Below are positions 41,984 through 51,557 of a stretch of 64,000 bases of DNA, one piece after another (position 1 is the stretch's first letter; each line of letters starts with the position of its first letter). The stretch lies in the NCBI RefSeq assembly GCF_016862455.1, contig NZ_BOMZ01000082.1, positions 54,175 through 118,174 on the forward strand. The letters are read 5' to 3'. Below the pieces are notes generated by a model. It was given only the letters and a program-made list of their open reading frames with translations. It had not been told where the DNA came from and did no database searches. The position numbers and the translations under genes were made by a program. The stretch is from Actinoplanes utahensis (GTDB taxonomy: Bacteria > Actinomycetota > Actinomycetes > Mycobacteriales > Micromonosporaceae).

Positions 41984-43066
41984 ATGTCCCCTGCACGTTC
42001 GTTCCCGCGCCGGCCGCGCCGGCCGCGCCGGCTGGCCCTGCTCGTCGTGATCGGGGCGCTGCTGGGCGGAACCCTCGCGGTCCGGCGCAACCGGGGGAAG
42101 CGGGCCGATCGGCGCCCGCAAGTGGGGGAGTGCCCCGGCGACGTGCCGGTGACGGCGGATCCTGAACCAGCGGACCTGCCGCAGCCGGAGGCGCCGGAGC
42201 CGGACGTGCCGAAGCAGAAGGCGTCGCGGTCGGAGATCCGGCTGGCCGTCGCCGTCGTGCTGATCTTCACGCTGCTGGTGACCGCGGTGGTGGGGAAGCG
42301 GCTGGCGGATACCGACCGCACCGTCGATCCGGACACCGCTGTCCAGACGCGGGAATCGCTGGTGGACCGGACCGGCGTGGCCGTGCGCGACCCCGGCGTA
42401 CCGGCTGTCACCGCGGCGCCGGAGCCGCCGACCGGGGTGGAGCCGGACACCCTGGCCTCCGACGGCGTGTCCTGTGAGCCGGGCGCCGGCCCGGTCCTGA
42501 ACACGGTGCGTCCCGTCCTGACCGCCCGGATGGCGACATCCGTACCAGTCAGCTTCGAGATCAAGAAACTGGGTTCCCCCGAGTACGCCGGCGGTGAGCA
42601 GACGGCCCGGGACGGCCTCCTGGCCATGTACTTCCGTGGGCCCGACCGGCTCCAGCCGGGCCGGTCGTACCGCTGGCGGATCCACGACGAGGCGGCGGAC
42701 ATCTGGACGCCGTCGTGCGAGTTCACGATCGCCGCGCACACGACCGACTCCCTCGACCTGGACGAGAACCGGCCCGTCACGGTGAGCATGCCGCCGGCGA
42801 GGTGGCGCGACGTCGCCGGGGTGCTCGGGCCCGGCTGGCCGCACGGCGACACCCCGTGGTTCTGGTCGGTCGAGGCGGCCGGCGCGCAGGAGGCGGCCGG
42901 TGCGGTTCCGGTGTCGCTGCGCGGCTGGGACTGGGGGACGGTGATCGACGCGGTGGCGGAGGCGGCGTCGGCACGCAACGATCCGCATCTGTGGCGGCTC
43001 GTCGACGCCCTCTCCACGGAGGCCGGCGGCCCACCTCACCCGACCCTGGGCTACCCGCGGGCTTGA
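41984..43066 (+). CDS. Membrane protein with large extracellular domain, about 360 aa
   Basis: Two hydrophobic segments flank an acidic proline-rich linker: one at about residues 17-33 (LALLVVIGALLGGTLAV) and one near 84-103 (LAVAVVLIFTLLVTAVVG). The remaining ~250 residues are outside and contain a fibronectin-like pattern (PVSFEIKKLGSPEYAGGEQT ... SYRWRIHDEAADIWTPSCEF). This DNRLWR-type extracellular module is seen in actinobacterial surface proteins. Two cysteines could form a disulfide. GTG 41963 is an alternative start. Confidence 0.65.
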   Translation: MSPARSFPRRPRRPRRLALLVVIGALLGGTLAVRRNRGKRADRRPQVGECPGDVPVTADPEPADLPQPEAPEPDVPKQKASRSEIRLAVAVVLIFTLLVTAVVGKRLADTDRTVDPDTAVQTRESLVDRTGVAVRDPGVPAVTAAPEPPTGVEPDTLASDGVSCEPGAGPVLNTVRPVLTARMATSVPVSFEIKKLGSPEYAGGEQTARDGLLAMYFRGPDRLQPGRSYRWRIHDEAADIWTPSCEFTIAAHTTDSLDLDENRPVTVSMPPARWRDVAGVLGPGWPHGDTPWFWSVEAAGAQEAAGAVPVSLRGWDWGTVIDAVAEAASARNDPHLWRLVDALSTEAGGPPHPTLGYPRA

Positions 43067-43126
43067 GGACCGTCGCCCGGTGGCGTAGACAGAGACTGTC
43101 CTCGATGGGCGGTCAGGGGGTGTCCC

Positions 43127-44959
43127 ATGTGGCGCCGGATTCTGCTCGTGGCTCTCGCCGTGCTGGCCGGAGCGGCGCCGCCCGGCGCCGTCACCGCCGC
43201 CGGACCGCGGCCGGCCGACGGGCTGCTGCCGTTTCCCAGCGACCGGTTCACGGTCGCCGACCGCGGCAGCCCGACCGGGCGGCGGGTGCACTTCCCGGCC
43301 GGGGCGCTGCCGGCGAACGTGGCCGGGACGCACATCGACCCGGCCGAGTGGAACCGGCAGGACGGGTTCAGCCCGGGCACGCCGATCCTGGTGCACGTGC
43401 CGGGGCTCGACCCGGTGGCCAGCGGGATCGCGCCGGTCACCGACATCGGCCGGTCAATGCGGCCGGACGCGCCGATCGTGCTGCTGAACACCCGGACCGG
43501 GAAGCGGACGCCGTACTGGGCGGAGCTGGACGCCCACGCGGCCGCCGAACCCGGGCGGCAGCTGCTCGTCATCCGGCCGGCGGTGGCGCTGAGCGAGGCG
43601 ACCCGGTACGCCGTCGTGCTGCGCGGGCTGCGGGACCGTACCGGCAGGTCGATCCCCGCCCCGAAGGCGTGGGACTTCACCGTCGCGAGCCGGGCCGGGC
43701 TCACCGGCCGGGTGCTGCGGATGCGCGACGACGCGTTCGCGGCCCTCGGGCGGGCCGCCCCGGCGTTCACGGTCGGGCAGGTCACCGACTACACCGCCGA
43801 GCAGGACGCCCGGATCGCCCGGCAGGTGCGCGGCACGGTCGCGGTGCCGAGCTATCTGACCGGCGCCGGCGGTCCCGGATCCCGGCTGCACTACGGGACG
43901 GGCGGAGAGCTGCCGGTGGCGTCGGGAACGACGTACGCCGCCGATTTCGTGTGCAACATCCCGCGCGGGGTGAGCGCGCGGCGGCCGGCGCACCTGTCGC
44001 TCTACGGCCACGGGCTGCTCGGCGCGCCCACCGAGATCGACGCCGGGAACGTCAAGGACATGGCGCACCGGTACGGCTTCGCGTTCTGTGCGACCAGCTG
44101 GATCGGGCTGTCGGCGGCGGACATCCCGTACGTGACCGGCACCTGGAGTGATCTGAGCAGCTTCCCGTCCGTGCCCGACCGGTTGCAGCAGAGCTTCCTG
44201 AACTTCCTCTTCCTCGGGCGCGCGATGGTGGCGGCCGGCGGGTTCGAGGGGCATCCGGCGTTCCGGGACGGGCAGGGGCGGAGCCTGCTGAACCGCCGGG
44301 GTGGCCTGCACTACGACGGCAACAGTCAGGGCGGCATCAACGGGGGAGCGCTGACCGCGATCGCCCAGGACTGGACGCGGTCGGTGCTCGGGGTGCCCGG
44401 GATGAACTACAGCACCCTGTTGCAGCGCAGCACCGCGTTCGCGCCGTTCCAGCAGCTCCTGGACCGGTCGTACCCGGACAAGGCCGATCAGCAGGTGATC
44501 TTCGGGCTGCTGCAGATGCTGTGGGACCGCGGGGAGGCCAACGGGTACGCCCAGCACCTGACCACCCGCCCGCTGCCCGGCACGCCGGCGCACCAGGTGC
44601 TGATGCACGTCGCGTTCGGTGACCAGCAGGTGTCCCCGGCGGCCGCGCAGGTGCAGGCCCGGACCATCGGGGCGCGCCTGCACCGGCCCGCGCTGGCGCC
44701 GGGCTGGTCGGACGAGGTGACGCCGTTCTGGGGCATCGACCGGATCCGGGCGTACCCGTACCGTGGCTCGGCTCTCGTGGTGTGGAACAGCGGCGAGGCG
44801 TACGCGCCGCCACCGACCAACCTGGCGCCCGCCGGCCCGCGGTACGGTCCGGACCCGCACGAGTTCCCGCGCGCCCAGCCGGGCGCCCAGATGCAGAAGG
44901 CGACGTTCCTGCTCACCGGCCGCGTGATCGACGTCTGCGGCGGCGCGCCCTGCCCGTGA
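43127..44959 (+). CDS. Secreted alpha/beta-fold esterase-like protein, 610 aa
   Basis: A signal peptide (MWRRILLVALAVLAGAAPPG) directs export. The first ~220 residues are beta-rich (VHFPAGALPANVAGTHIDPA ... AVALSEATRYAVVLRGLRD). The middle holds a hydrolase-like segment: HLSLYGHGLLGAPTEIDAGN and the nucleophile-elbow-like DGNSQGGINGGALTAIA (G-x-S-x-G). The C-terminus ends VIDVCGGAPCP with two cysteines. Such proteins are annotated as secreted lipases/esterases in actinobacteria; the substrate is not known. Confidence 0.7.
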   Translation: MWRRILLVALAVLAGAAPPGAVTAAGPRPADGLLPFPSDRFTVADRGSPTGRRVHFPAGALPANVAGTHIDPAEWNRQDGFSPGTPILVHVPGLDPVASGIAPVTDIGRSMRPDAPIVLLNTRTGKRTPYWAELDAHAAAEPGRQLLVIRPAVALSEATRYAVVLRGLRDRTGRSIPAPKAWDFTVASRAGLTGRVLRMRDDAFAALGRAAPAFTVGQVTDYTAEQDARIARQVRGTVAVPSYLTGAGGPGSRLHYGTGGELPVASGTTYAADFVCNIPRGVSARRPAHLSLYGHGLLGAPTEIDAGNVKDMAHRYGFAFCATSWIGLSAADIPYVTGTWSDLSSFPSVPDRLQQSFLNFLFLGRAMVAAGGFEGHPAFRDGQGRSLLNRRGGLHYDGNSQGGINGGALTAIAQDWTRSVLGVPGMNYSTLLQRSTAFAPFQQLLDRSYPDKADQQVIFGLLQMLWDRGEANGYAQHLTTRPLPGTPAHQVLMHVAFGDQQVSPAAAQVQARTIGARLHRPALAPGWSDEVTPFWGIDRIRAYPYRGSALVVWNSGEAYAPPPTNLAPAGPRYGPDPHEFPRAQPGAQMQKATFLLTGRVIDVCGGAPCP

Positions 44960-44995
44960 CGTGGCGGCCTCTCGCGTGTCACGACATATGCTGCC

Positions 44996-45076
44996 ATGCC
45001 CGATGTGGTGAACTTTGACGACGTGCCGGTCCGGACCACCCGCGGGCCCTGCTTCGTAGTCAAGAAGGAGTACTGA
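44996..45076 (+). CDS. Possible 26-residue peptide immediately upstream of a secreted-protein gene
   Basis: ATG 44996 opens 26 codons, MPDVVNFDDVPVRTTRGPCF then VVKKEY, ending TGA four bases before the GTG of the next gene. The ribosome-binding site of that gene (AAGAAGGAG) lies inside the small frame, so translation of the two could be linked. No strong ribosome-binding site of its own is seen, so coding is uncertain. Confidence 0.35.
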   Translation: MPDVVNFDDVPVRTTRGPCFVVKKEY

Positions 45077-45080
45077 TCCG

Positions 45081-45626
45081 GTGTTCTCTCTCGGTCTGGG
45101 ACTGGCGAGCCTGATCGCCGGCCTGCCGGTCCTCCCCGTCGCGCAGGCCCTCCCGGTCGCGCCGGCCGTGTTGCGGCTGACCCCGGCGGCGGTCGGCCGC
45201 GTCCCGGTCGGCGGCTCGGCCCGGGAAGCGGAGCGGATGCTGCGCCGGGTGCTGGGCACGCCGAACCGGACGTGGAACGGCAAGGGCTGCGAGCTGGACC
45301 CCGCGTCGGGACCACGCCGGGCTCTGATCTGGGGTTCGCTGACCGTGAGCCTGGAACCGGCGGCCGGCGCCGGGCGACTGATCGGCTGGACCGTCGGCGC
45401 CGGGCGGATCCCGCCACGGGTGCGCCTGCCACACGGCGTCACCACCGCGACGACGGTCGGCGCGGCGAAGCGGGCGATCCCCGGGGCCATCACGCGGTGG
45501 GACGAGGTGTTCCAGAAATACTGGATCACCACCCCGGCCGAGCCGTCGATGCGATGGGCCGGGGACCGGGCGGACGGCTCCGGCCGGATCACCTACCTCA
45601 CCAACGCGTTCGAGCCCTGCGAATAG
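45081..45626 (+). CDS. Secreted protein, 181 aa
   Basis: The N-terminal 24 residues (MFSLGLGLASLIAGLPVLPV, AQAL) are a signal-like hydrophobic stretch. The mature part starts with PVAPAVLRLTPAAVGRVPVG and contains a repeat-like helical pattern with single cysteines (GKGCELDP and EPCE), possibly forming a disulfide. No family is recognised. Starts at GTG 45081 behind AAGAAGGAG; the small frame above may be its leader. Confidence 0.7.
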   Translation: MFSLGLGLASLIAGLPVLPVAQALPVAPAVLRLTPAAVGRVPVGGSAREAERMLRRVLGTPNRTWNGKGCELDPASGPRRALIWGSLTVSLEPAAGAGRLIGWTVGAGRIPPRVRLPHGVTTATTVGAAKRAIPGAITRWDEVFQKYWITTPAEPSMRWAGDRADGSGRITYLTNAFEPCE

Positions 45627-45655
45627 CGGTTGCGGGCGTCTAGCACAGTCCAGTC

Positions 45656-46231
45656 GTGGATGACACCATCGCCGTCAGGCATCGCTCACTGGACGAGATC
45701 AGAAACGGGCTGCACGTCGTACGGCAGTCCCCGCAGGAAGTCGGCACCCTGGAGCTGGCCGTGCGCCGGCCCACCCCCGGCACCCGGGAGGTGCTCGCCG
45801 AAGCCGTCCTGGACCCGGTCGCCGGCCTGGTCGGCGACAGCTGGAGCCGGCGGCCCAACTCCCGCACCCCGGACCGCACCCCGCACCCGGACATGCAGCT
45901 GAACGTCATCAACTCCCGGTTCACCGAGCTGATCGCCGGACCGGACCGGGACGCCTGGGCACTGGCCGGTGACCAGCTCTACGTCGACCTCGACCTGAGC
46001 GCCGACGCCCTGCCCGCCGGTTCCCGCCTGGCGATCGGCGACCGGGCGGTCATCGAGGTGACCGCCGAGCCGCACAACGGCTGCGCCAAGTTCGCCGCCC
46101 GGTTCGGCCGGGACGCCCACAAGCTGGTCTGGACCGACGAGGCGAAGAACCTGCGGCTGCGCGGCCTGAACGCCCGCGTGATCACCGGCGGCACGATCAC
46201 CCCCGGCGACACCGTCCGGCGGATCGGGTGA
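45656..46231 (+). CDS. MOSC-domain protein, 191 aa
   Basis: The MOSC domain is shown by the C-terminal strand-rich part: GDQLYVDLDLSADALPAGSR, IGDRAVIEVTAEPHNGCAKF (conserved cysteine), and RGLNARVITGGTITPGDTVR. The N-terminal part contains a W-S-R-R segment typical of the domain. MOSC proteins transfer sulfur from molybdenum-cofactor-type sulfurases to a target. Its partner here is unknown. GTG start 45656. Confidence 0.85.
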   Translation: MDDTIAVRHRSLDEIRNGLHVVRQSPQEVGTLELAVRRPTPGTREVLAEAVLDPVAGLVGDSWSRRPNSRTPDRTPHPDMQLNVINSRFTELIAGPDRDAWALAGDQLYVDLDLSADALPAGSRLAIGDRAVIEVTAEPHNGCAKFAARFGRDAHKLVWTDEAKNLRLRGLNARVITGGTITPGDTVRRIG

Positions 46232-46287
46232 GCGCAGCCGGCCCTGCCGCGCGCCCGGTCGATGATCGTCTGTGAGAGGGTCGGGGA

Positions 46288-49200
46288 GTGACGACGGAGG
46301 CAGTGTCGCTCGAGGAGGCCGTGCGCGCGGCCGTCCAGCACGGACACACCGAACTGACCCGTCTGGACGCCGTCACGGCCGAGCTGGCCGGCGTCTTCGA
46401 GCGGGAGAGGGACGCCGGGCCGGCCCCGCTCGACGAGATCGTCCGGCGGTTCCCCGAGGAGCTGCGCCGGCATCTCGACCGGGAGCGGGAGTCGCTCGGG
46501 CGGTTCAACATCGCGTTCTTCGGGCGCACCGGCGTCGGCAAGAGCACCCTGCTGTCCACCTTCGGCCGGCTCGACGGTGAGTACGTCTCCCCGGGCGACA
46601 ACGACTGGACCACCGAGGTACGCCCCATCGAGTGGCGGGACTGCCGCCTCTACGACACCCCCGGGATCAACGGCTGGGGCCGTACCGAGAGCCGCGCCGG
46701 TCTGGAGGCCAAGGCCCGCCGGGCGGTCGAGATCGCCGACGTGGTGCTGCTGTGCTTCGACACCCAGGCGCAGCAGGAGATGGAGTTCGCGAAGATCGCC
46801 GCCTGGATCCGGGACCACGGGAAACCGGTGGTGGCCGTCCTCAACGTGCGCAACCCGATGTGGCGTCACCCGGCCCGGGTCGTCCCGGCGCTGCGCCGCA
46901 ACCTGTCCGAACCGGTACGCCAGCACGCCGGGAACATCAGCGCCCAGCTCGCCCGGATCGGGCTGCCGGACACGCCGGTCGTCGCGATCCACAGTCAGCG
47001 GGCCCTGTTCGCGCGTGCCGCCGTCCCGTTCCGCGGGCCCGGCCAGCTCCAGAAGGGCTTCCACCGGCAGCGCGAGCAGTTCGGCGTCGACTACCTGGAC
47101 CGCTTCTCGAACTTCGGGACGCTGGAACGCCTCATCGTCAACGCGATCGCCGAAGGGGGCGCCGACCTGCGGCTCGCGGCGCTGCGCGAGGACGTCCGCG
47201 CCCGGTGCCGCCGGGCCGCCGGTGAGCTGAGCGACCTGGCGGCGGAGGTCGAACGGGAGGCGGAGGCCCGGGAACGCACGGCCGAGTCGCTGTTCGCGCT
47301 GCTCGGATATCCGGACGGCGACGAGCGTACCGAACTGGTCGGGGAATCCGAGCGGGCGCGCGATCGCCCGTACACCGCACCGGTCAAAGGCGCCCTGGAC
47401 CGCTTCGTCCGTCACCTCGCCGCATCGCATCTCGCCGGATGCCGCCGGCAGGCCAAAGCCGCCGTCGACGAGCTGATCCGGACGGCGTTCGACGAGCGCC
47501 GCACCATCGACCAGGAGACGTTCACCGCGACCGTGTTCGACCGGGACGCCGTCGCCGCCGCCGCGGCGGCGGTGTGGGCCGACCGCCGGGCGTTCCTGCA
47601 GCGTGAGCTGGCCGTCGCGGTGGACCAGGACACCACCGGCGGCAGCCTGGCGGTGTCCCACGCGGCCACCATCCTCGGCGGCGAGGGCAGCGGGGTGGCC
47701 GGCGACGTCGTCCGCGGCTCCGGCATCGTGGTCGGGCTGGGCGCCCTCGCGGTGCCCGCGGTCGCCGCGCTGCTGTCGAACCCGATCGGCTGGGTGATCG
47801 CCGCGACCGCCGCCGGCGTCGGGATCGCCGGGCAGATCCAGCAGCACTTCGGCAAGAAGATCACCCAGCAGCGATCGGAACAGGCCCGCAAGGCGAGGGC
47901 CCAGGCCATCGCGGACGGGCATCGCGCCGTCGACCAGACCTTCGACGAGGCCGAGGACACGCTGGTACGCGACAGCCGAGCCGCCGCGTGGACGCTGCTG
48001 GCCCCCGCGGTCGCCGAGTCGCTGCACGCGGCTGTCGAACTGCGGAGCGCGCACCGCCGGATCGACCGGCTGATCGACGGCGTGCGCGCCTGCGCGGAGA
48101 CGATCAGTCCCGCGCCCGCGGTCGGCGACGTCATGCACCGGGCACGGCGCCGGACCGGGGAGCTGCTGGGCGAGGACTGGCTGGAGGCCGGGGCCGGCCG
48201 GCAGCCGGCGCCGATCGACCCGGCGGTCGAGGAGGCGTACGCCGCCCACCGGCGGCAGGACCGCGACCGGCTGGCCCGGGTGACCGCCGCGGCCTGGGAC
48301 ACGGCCGGCGTTCCCGGGTGGCTCGCCCGGCTCGAGGACGCCGCCCGCCACGACCCGGCCCTGCTCGACATCGTCGCGACCTTCCGGCGGGTCCGCGCGG
48401 CCCGGCCGGCGCTCGCCGTGCTCGGCGACTACAACTCCGGCAAGTCGTCGCTGATCCGCCGGATCGTGGTGGACTCCGGCGGGCCGGCGCACACCGGGTT
48501 CGACATCCGGGCGATGCCCGCGACCACCGCCGCGACCCGCTACGAGCTGCAGCGGTTCGACCTCGTCGACACTCCGGGCCTGCAGAGCGGCGACGCCGGG
48601 CACGACACCACCGCGCTGGAGGCGATCGTCGAGGCGGCTCTCGTTCTCGTCGTCGTCCACATCAACCTGCTGATCGGCGACACCGCCACCCTGGAGCGAC
48701 TGGCCCGCGGCTCGGAGACGCTCGCCGCGAAGGGCGGCCGGATGGTGTTCCTCATCAACCGGTGCGACGAACTCGGCGTCGACCCGCTCACCGAACCGGA
48801 GGACTTCCGCAACCTGCAGGACCGCAAACGCGAGGAGCTGCGCGCCGCCCTCGCCACCCGGTCCGTCGACGTCGGCGCCGACCGGATCCACTGCCTGGCC
48901 GGCGACCCGTTCGGCCAGGTGGGCGCCGACACGTCAGCGGGACCCGGCAGCTTCGACTCCACCCGGCTGTGGGACGGCGTGGCCGCCCTGACCGGCGCCA
49001 TGACGGCGCTCACCGGCGACCACCTGACGGCGGCGGCCACGACCGCCGCCCTCGACGCGGCCGTCACCGCCCTCAAACGCCACCGGCACACCCTCGAGCA
49101 GGAACAGAGCGACGGCACGCGGGAACTGCACCGCAGCGAACCGGTGATCGACACGCTGCGGGACGCGGTGAAGGACGCCGTTCTCATCGAGGGCGCGCTG

Positions 49201-49992
49201 CGCGAGGACGCCCGCCGGATGGTGGACCGGCACGTGGTGGCGGCCAGGTCCGCCGTCGCGCGACTGGACCGCCGGGACGCCCGGAAACTGGAGGACCTCG
49301 TCGCGTCCTGGTGGAAGTCCCCGGCGTTCGAAGCCGACCTGGAACGCTACCTCGCCGACGCGGCCCGCAGACTCGACGAGTGGCACAGCGACCACGTCTC
49401 CGCGATCGGCCGCGAGATGCGCGCCGCCGAGTTCCAGGTGACCCCCGCGTTCGCCGCCGAGTTCAGCGCGCACGGCAGCACCTGGGGCGAGAGCCTCACC
49501 CAGAACGCCGGCAACGTCGCCGGAGCCGCGGCATCGCTGGCCAGGGCCCTCGGCAACCGGGACGCGGTCTACGCGATCGGCAAGCAGCTCGGCCACGACT
49601 TCAAACCGTGGGGCGCCGTCCAGGGCGGCGCCACCGTCGCCAAGGCGAGCATCGTGCTCGGGGCGGTCGCCGCGGCCGTGGACGTCGCGTCGATGGTCGG
49701 CGACATCCGCAAGGCCGGAAAGCACGAGGACCAGCTGAGGGCGGCGGCACGCGAGATCGACGAGGCCGCCGCCGGGATCGTCGCCCAGATCCTCGACGGC
49801 GAGCAGGGCGACGGCCCCGCCGGATACCTCGCCCAGCGCACCCGGGAACTCGAGGCGCTGCTCGACGAACACCTCGAACGCGTCACCTCCGTCAAGAAGC
49901 GGATCGACGCGGCGGCCGCCCGGGCCGCGACGGCCACCGCCCTGATCACGGCAGCGGACGCAGGGACCGGCACACCAGGAGGAGACGAGTGA
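46288..49992 (+). CDS. Dynamin-like GTPase with two G domains, 1234 aa
   Basis: Two dynamin-like G domains lie in one chain. The first has G1 GRTGVGKS (residues 79-86), G3 DTPG (123-126) and a degenerate G4 NVRN; the second has G1 GDYNSGKS (713-720), G3 DTPG (761-764) and G4 NRCD (824-827). Between them (about 478-518) is a strongly hydrophobic helix pair (GIVVGLGALAVPAVAALLSN and IGWVIAATAAGVGIAGQI) that could insert in a membrane. Long helical stalk regions surround both. Bacterial dynamin-like proteins remodel membranes and some defend against phage; the exact role here is unknown. It overlaps the next gene by four bases (GTGA). Confidence 0.85.
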   Translation: MTTEAVSLEEAVRAAVQHGHTELTRLDAVTAELAGVFERERDAGPAPLDEIVRRFPEELRRHLDRERESLGRFNIAFFGRTGVGKSTLLSTFGRLDGEYVSPGDNDWTTEVRPIEWRDCRLYDTPGINGWGRTESRAGLEAKARRAVEIADVVLLCFDTQAQQEMEFAKIAAWIRDHGKPVVAVLNVRNPMWRHPARVVPALRRNLSEPVRQHAGNISAQLARIGLPDTPVVAIHSQRALFARAAVPFRGPGQLQKGFHRQREQFGVDYLDRFSNFGTLERLIVNAIAEGGADLRLAALREDVRARCRRAAGELSDLAAEVEREAEARERTAESLFALLGYPDGDERTELVGESERARDRPYTAPVKGALDRFVRHLAASHLAGCRRQAKAAVDELIRTAFDERRTIDQETFTATVFDRDAVAAAAAAVWADRRAFLQRELAVAVDQDTTGGSLAVSHAATILGGEGSGVAGDVVRGSGIVVGLGALAVPAVAALLSNPIGWVIAATAAGVGIAGQIQQHFGKKITQQRSEQARKARAQAIADGHRAVDQTFDEAEDTLVRDSRAAAWTLLAPAVAESLHAAVELRSAHRRIDRLIDGVRACAETISPAPAVGDVMHRARRRTGELLGEDWLEAGAGRQPAPIDPAVEEAYAAHRRQDRDRLARVTAAAWDTAGVPGWLARLEDAARHDPALLDIVATFRRVRAARPALAVLGDYNSGKSSLIRRIVVDSGGPAHTGFDIRAMPATTAATRYELQRFDLVDTPGLQSGDAGHDTTALEAIVEAALVLVVVHINLLIGDTATLERLARGSETLAAKGGRMVFLINRCDELGVDPLTEPEDFRNLQDRKREELRAALATRSVDVGADRIHCLAGDPFGQVGADTSAGPGSFDSTRLWDGVAALTGAMTALTGDHLTAAATTAALDAAVTALKRHRHTLEQEQSDGTRELHRSEPVIDTLRDAVKDAVLIEGALREDARRMVDRHVVAARSAVARLDRRDARKLEDLVASWWKSPAFEADLERYLADAARRLDEWHSDHVSAIGREMRAAEFQVTPAFAAEFSAHGSTWGESLTQNAGNVAGAAASLARALGNRDAVYAIGKQLGHDFKPWGAVQGGATVAKASIVLGAVAAAVDVASMVGDIRKAGKHEDQLRAAAREIDEAAAGIVAQILDGEQGDGPAGYLAQRTRELEALLDEHLERVTSVKKRIDAAAARAATATALITAADAGTGTPGGDE

Positions 49993-51557
49993 CCGTGGTG
50001 GACATCGAAGCGGTACGGGATTGGCTGGGCCGGCTTCCCGGCGGCTCCCTGGCCGAGCGGTACACCGGCGAGTGGGACCGGTTCGCGCGGCACGACCGGC
50101 CGGTCGTGACGCTGTTCGGGTCCTACGACACCGGGAAGAGCTCCCTGCTGCGGCGGCTGCTCGTGGACGCGGGCGCCGAGGTCCCCGGCTGGCTGACCAT
50201 CAGCGCCCGGCACGAGACCTTCGAGGTCGGCGAGGTCGAACTCGGCGGCTGTGTCGTCCGGGACACGCCCGGGTTCGCCGTCGGCGCCACCGACGTACGG
50301 GCCCGCAACAACACCGGCCGGGCGATGACGGCGGTCGCGCTCACCGACGTCGGCATCGTGGTGCTGCCGCCGCAGCTGGCCACCGCCGAGCACGGCGAGC
50401 TGCGCAGAGTGCTCGACCGCGGATGGCCGGCGGGCACGATGTGGTTCGTCGTCTCCCGGTTCGACGAGGCCGGGGCCGACCCCGAGGACGACCCCGAGGG
50501 GTACGGGGAACTCGCCGCCCGCAAGATCGGCGAGCTGCGTGACCAGTTCCGGCTCGACGAGGGCACCCGCGTGTTCGTGGTCGCCCAGGACCCGTTCCAG
50601 CTGGCCGGACCGGCCACCGGCCTGGGCCGGGAGACCTGGGACCCGTTCCGTGACTGGGACGGCATGGCCGGCCTGGCGGACGCCCTCGCCGCATTGTCCC
50701 CGGCGGACCTGCCCGCATGGCGGCGTGCGGCCGCGCAACGCTACTGGACGACGGTCCTCGACGAGACCGTCACCGAACTGCGCGCCCAGCTGGCCGAGTA
50801 CACCGAACGCGCCGCGGTGGCCGCCACCGGCGTCGCCCGGCGCGACTCGTGGGAGAGCGAACTCGACGCCCTCGACCGGGCCGCCCACGCCGGCCTCGAC
50901 GGTCTCGTCGAAGACGTGATGCGCCGATCCGGGGAACTCGGCGCCGGCGAACTCCAGACCGAGATCCAGCGCGCGCTCGACGAGTGGTTCACCAGGCACG
51001 AGGCGCGCCTGCAGCGGCTGCGGCAGTCGATCCACAAGACCCGGGAACAGGACCGGGCCCGCCCCGACTGGACCGGCTTCGCCGCCCTGGTCGCGACCCT
51101 GGAATCCGGCACGGACACCGGGCCCGCCGCGCCCGGCGCCGTCGCCGACCACCTCGACACCGTCGGAACCCTGCTGCTCGGCGCGCTGAAGGTCGCCACC
51201 GAGGCGGGCGCGCAGACCGCCGCCAAGAAGGCCGCCGCCACCTGGGGACGGCACCTCGGCACCGCCGAAGCGTTCCTCCCCGTCGCCGTCCACCTGGCGA
51301 GACTCGTCGACCAGCACCGCACCGACAGCGCCCACCGCGACCACGACAGGGCCGCCGCCGAGCAGCGGCGGCAGGTCGTCGCCGCGTGCACGAGTCGCGC
51401 CCGCGAGGCCTGGCAGCCGTTCGTCGACGACATCCGGGCCGACATCCTCGCCGGGACCGGCGACCAGGCCGGCCTCGACACCACCCTGCACGACCTGGTC
51501 ACCCGGCTGCGCCAGGCGGTGACCGAGGGCGAGACCCTGCTCGGGCCGCAAGACTGA
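49989..51557 (+). CDS. Dynamin-like GTPase, single G domain, 522 aa
   Basis: One G domain at the N-terminus: G1 GSYDTGKS (residues 44-51), G3 DTPG (92-95) and G4-like SRFD (156-159). A long alpha-helical stalk follows, with a helical segment near 380-400 (DTVGTLLLGALKVATEAGAQ) and an amphipathic C-terminal part. It is homologous in layout to half of the preceding protein. The GTG start overlaps the upstream stop (GTGA 49989-49992), so the two are made in a fixed ratio and may form a hetero-oligomer with three G domains per pair. Confidence 0.85.
   Translation: MTVVDIEAVRDWLGRLPGGSLAERYTGEWDRFARHDRPVVTLFGSYDTGKSSLLRRLLVDAGAEVPGWLTISARHETFEVGEVELGGCVVRDTPGFAVGATDVRARNNTGRAMTAVALTDVGIVVLPPQLATAEHGELRRVLDRGWPAGTMWFVVSRFDEAGADPEDDPEGYGELAARKIGELRDQFRLDEGTRVFVVAQDPFQLAGPATGLGRETWDPFRDWDGMAGLADALAALSPADLPAWRRAAAQRYWTTVLDETVTELRAQLAEYTERAAVAATGVARRDSWESELDALDRAAHAGLDGLVEDVMRRSGELGAGELQTEIQRALDEWFTRHEARLQRLRQSIHKTREQDRARPDWTGFAALVATLESGTDTGPAAPGAVADHLDTVGTLLLGALKVATEAGAQTAAKKAAATWGRHLGTAEAFLPVAVHLARLVDQHRTDSAHRDHDRAAAEQRRQVVAACTSRAREAWQPFVDDIRADILAGTGDQAGLDTTLHDLVTRLRQAVTEGETLLGPQD

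Noticed and set aside
45979..48891. 970-codon open frame on the minus strand across the MOSC and GTPase genes
   Set aside because: It is antisense to genes with G-domain motifs and has no recognisable motif or coding pattern of its own.
47988..49988. Upstream extension of the second GTPase frame into the first GTPase gene
   Set aside because: The extension is arginine/proline-rich nonsense; the GTGA overlap at 49989 gives the natural start.
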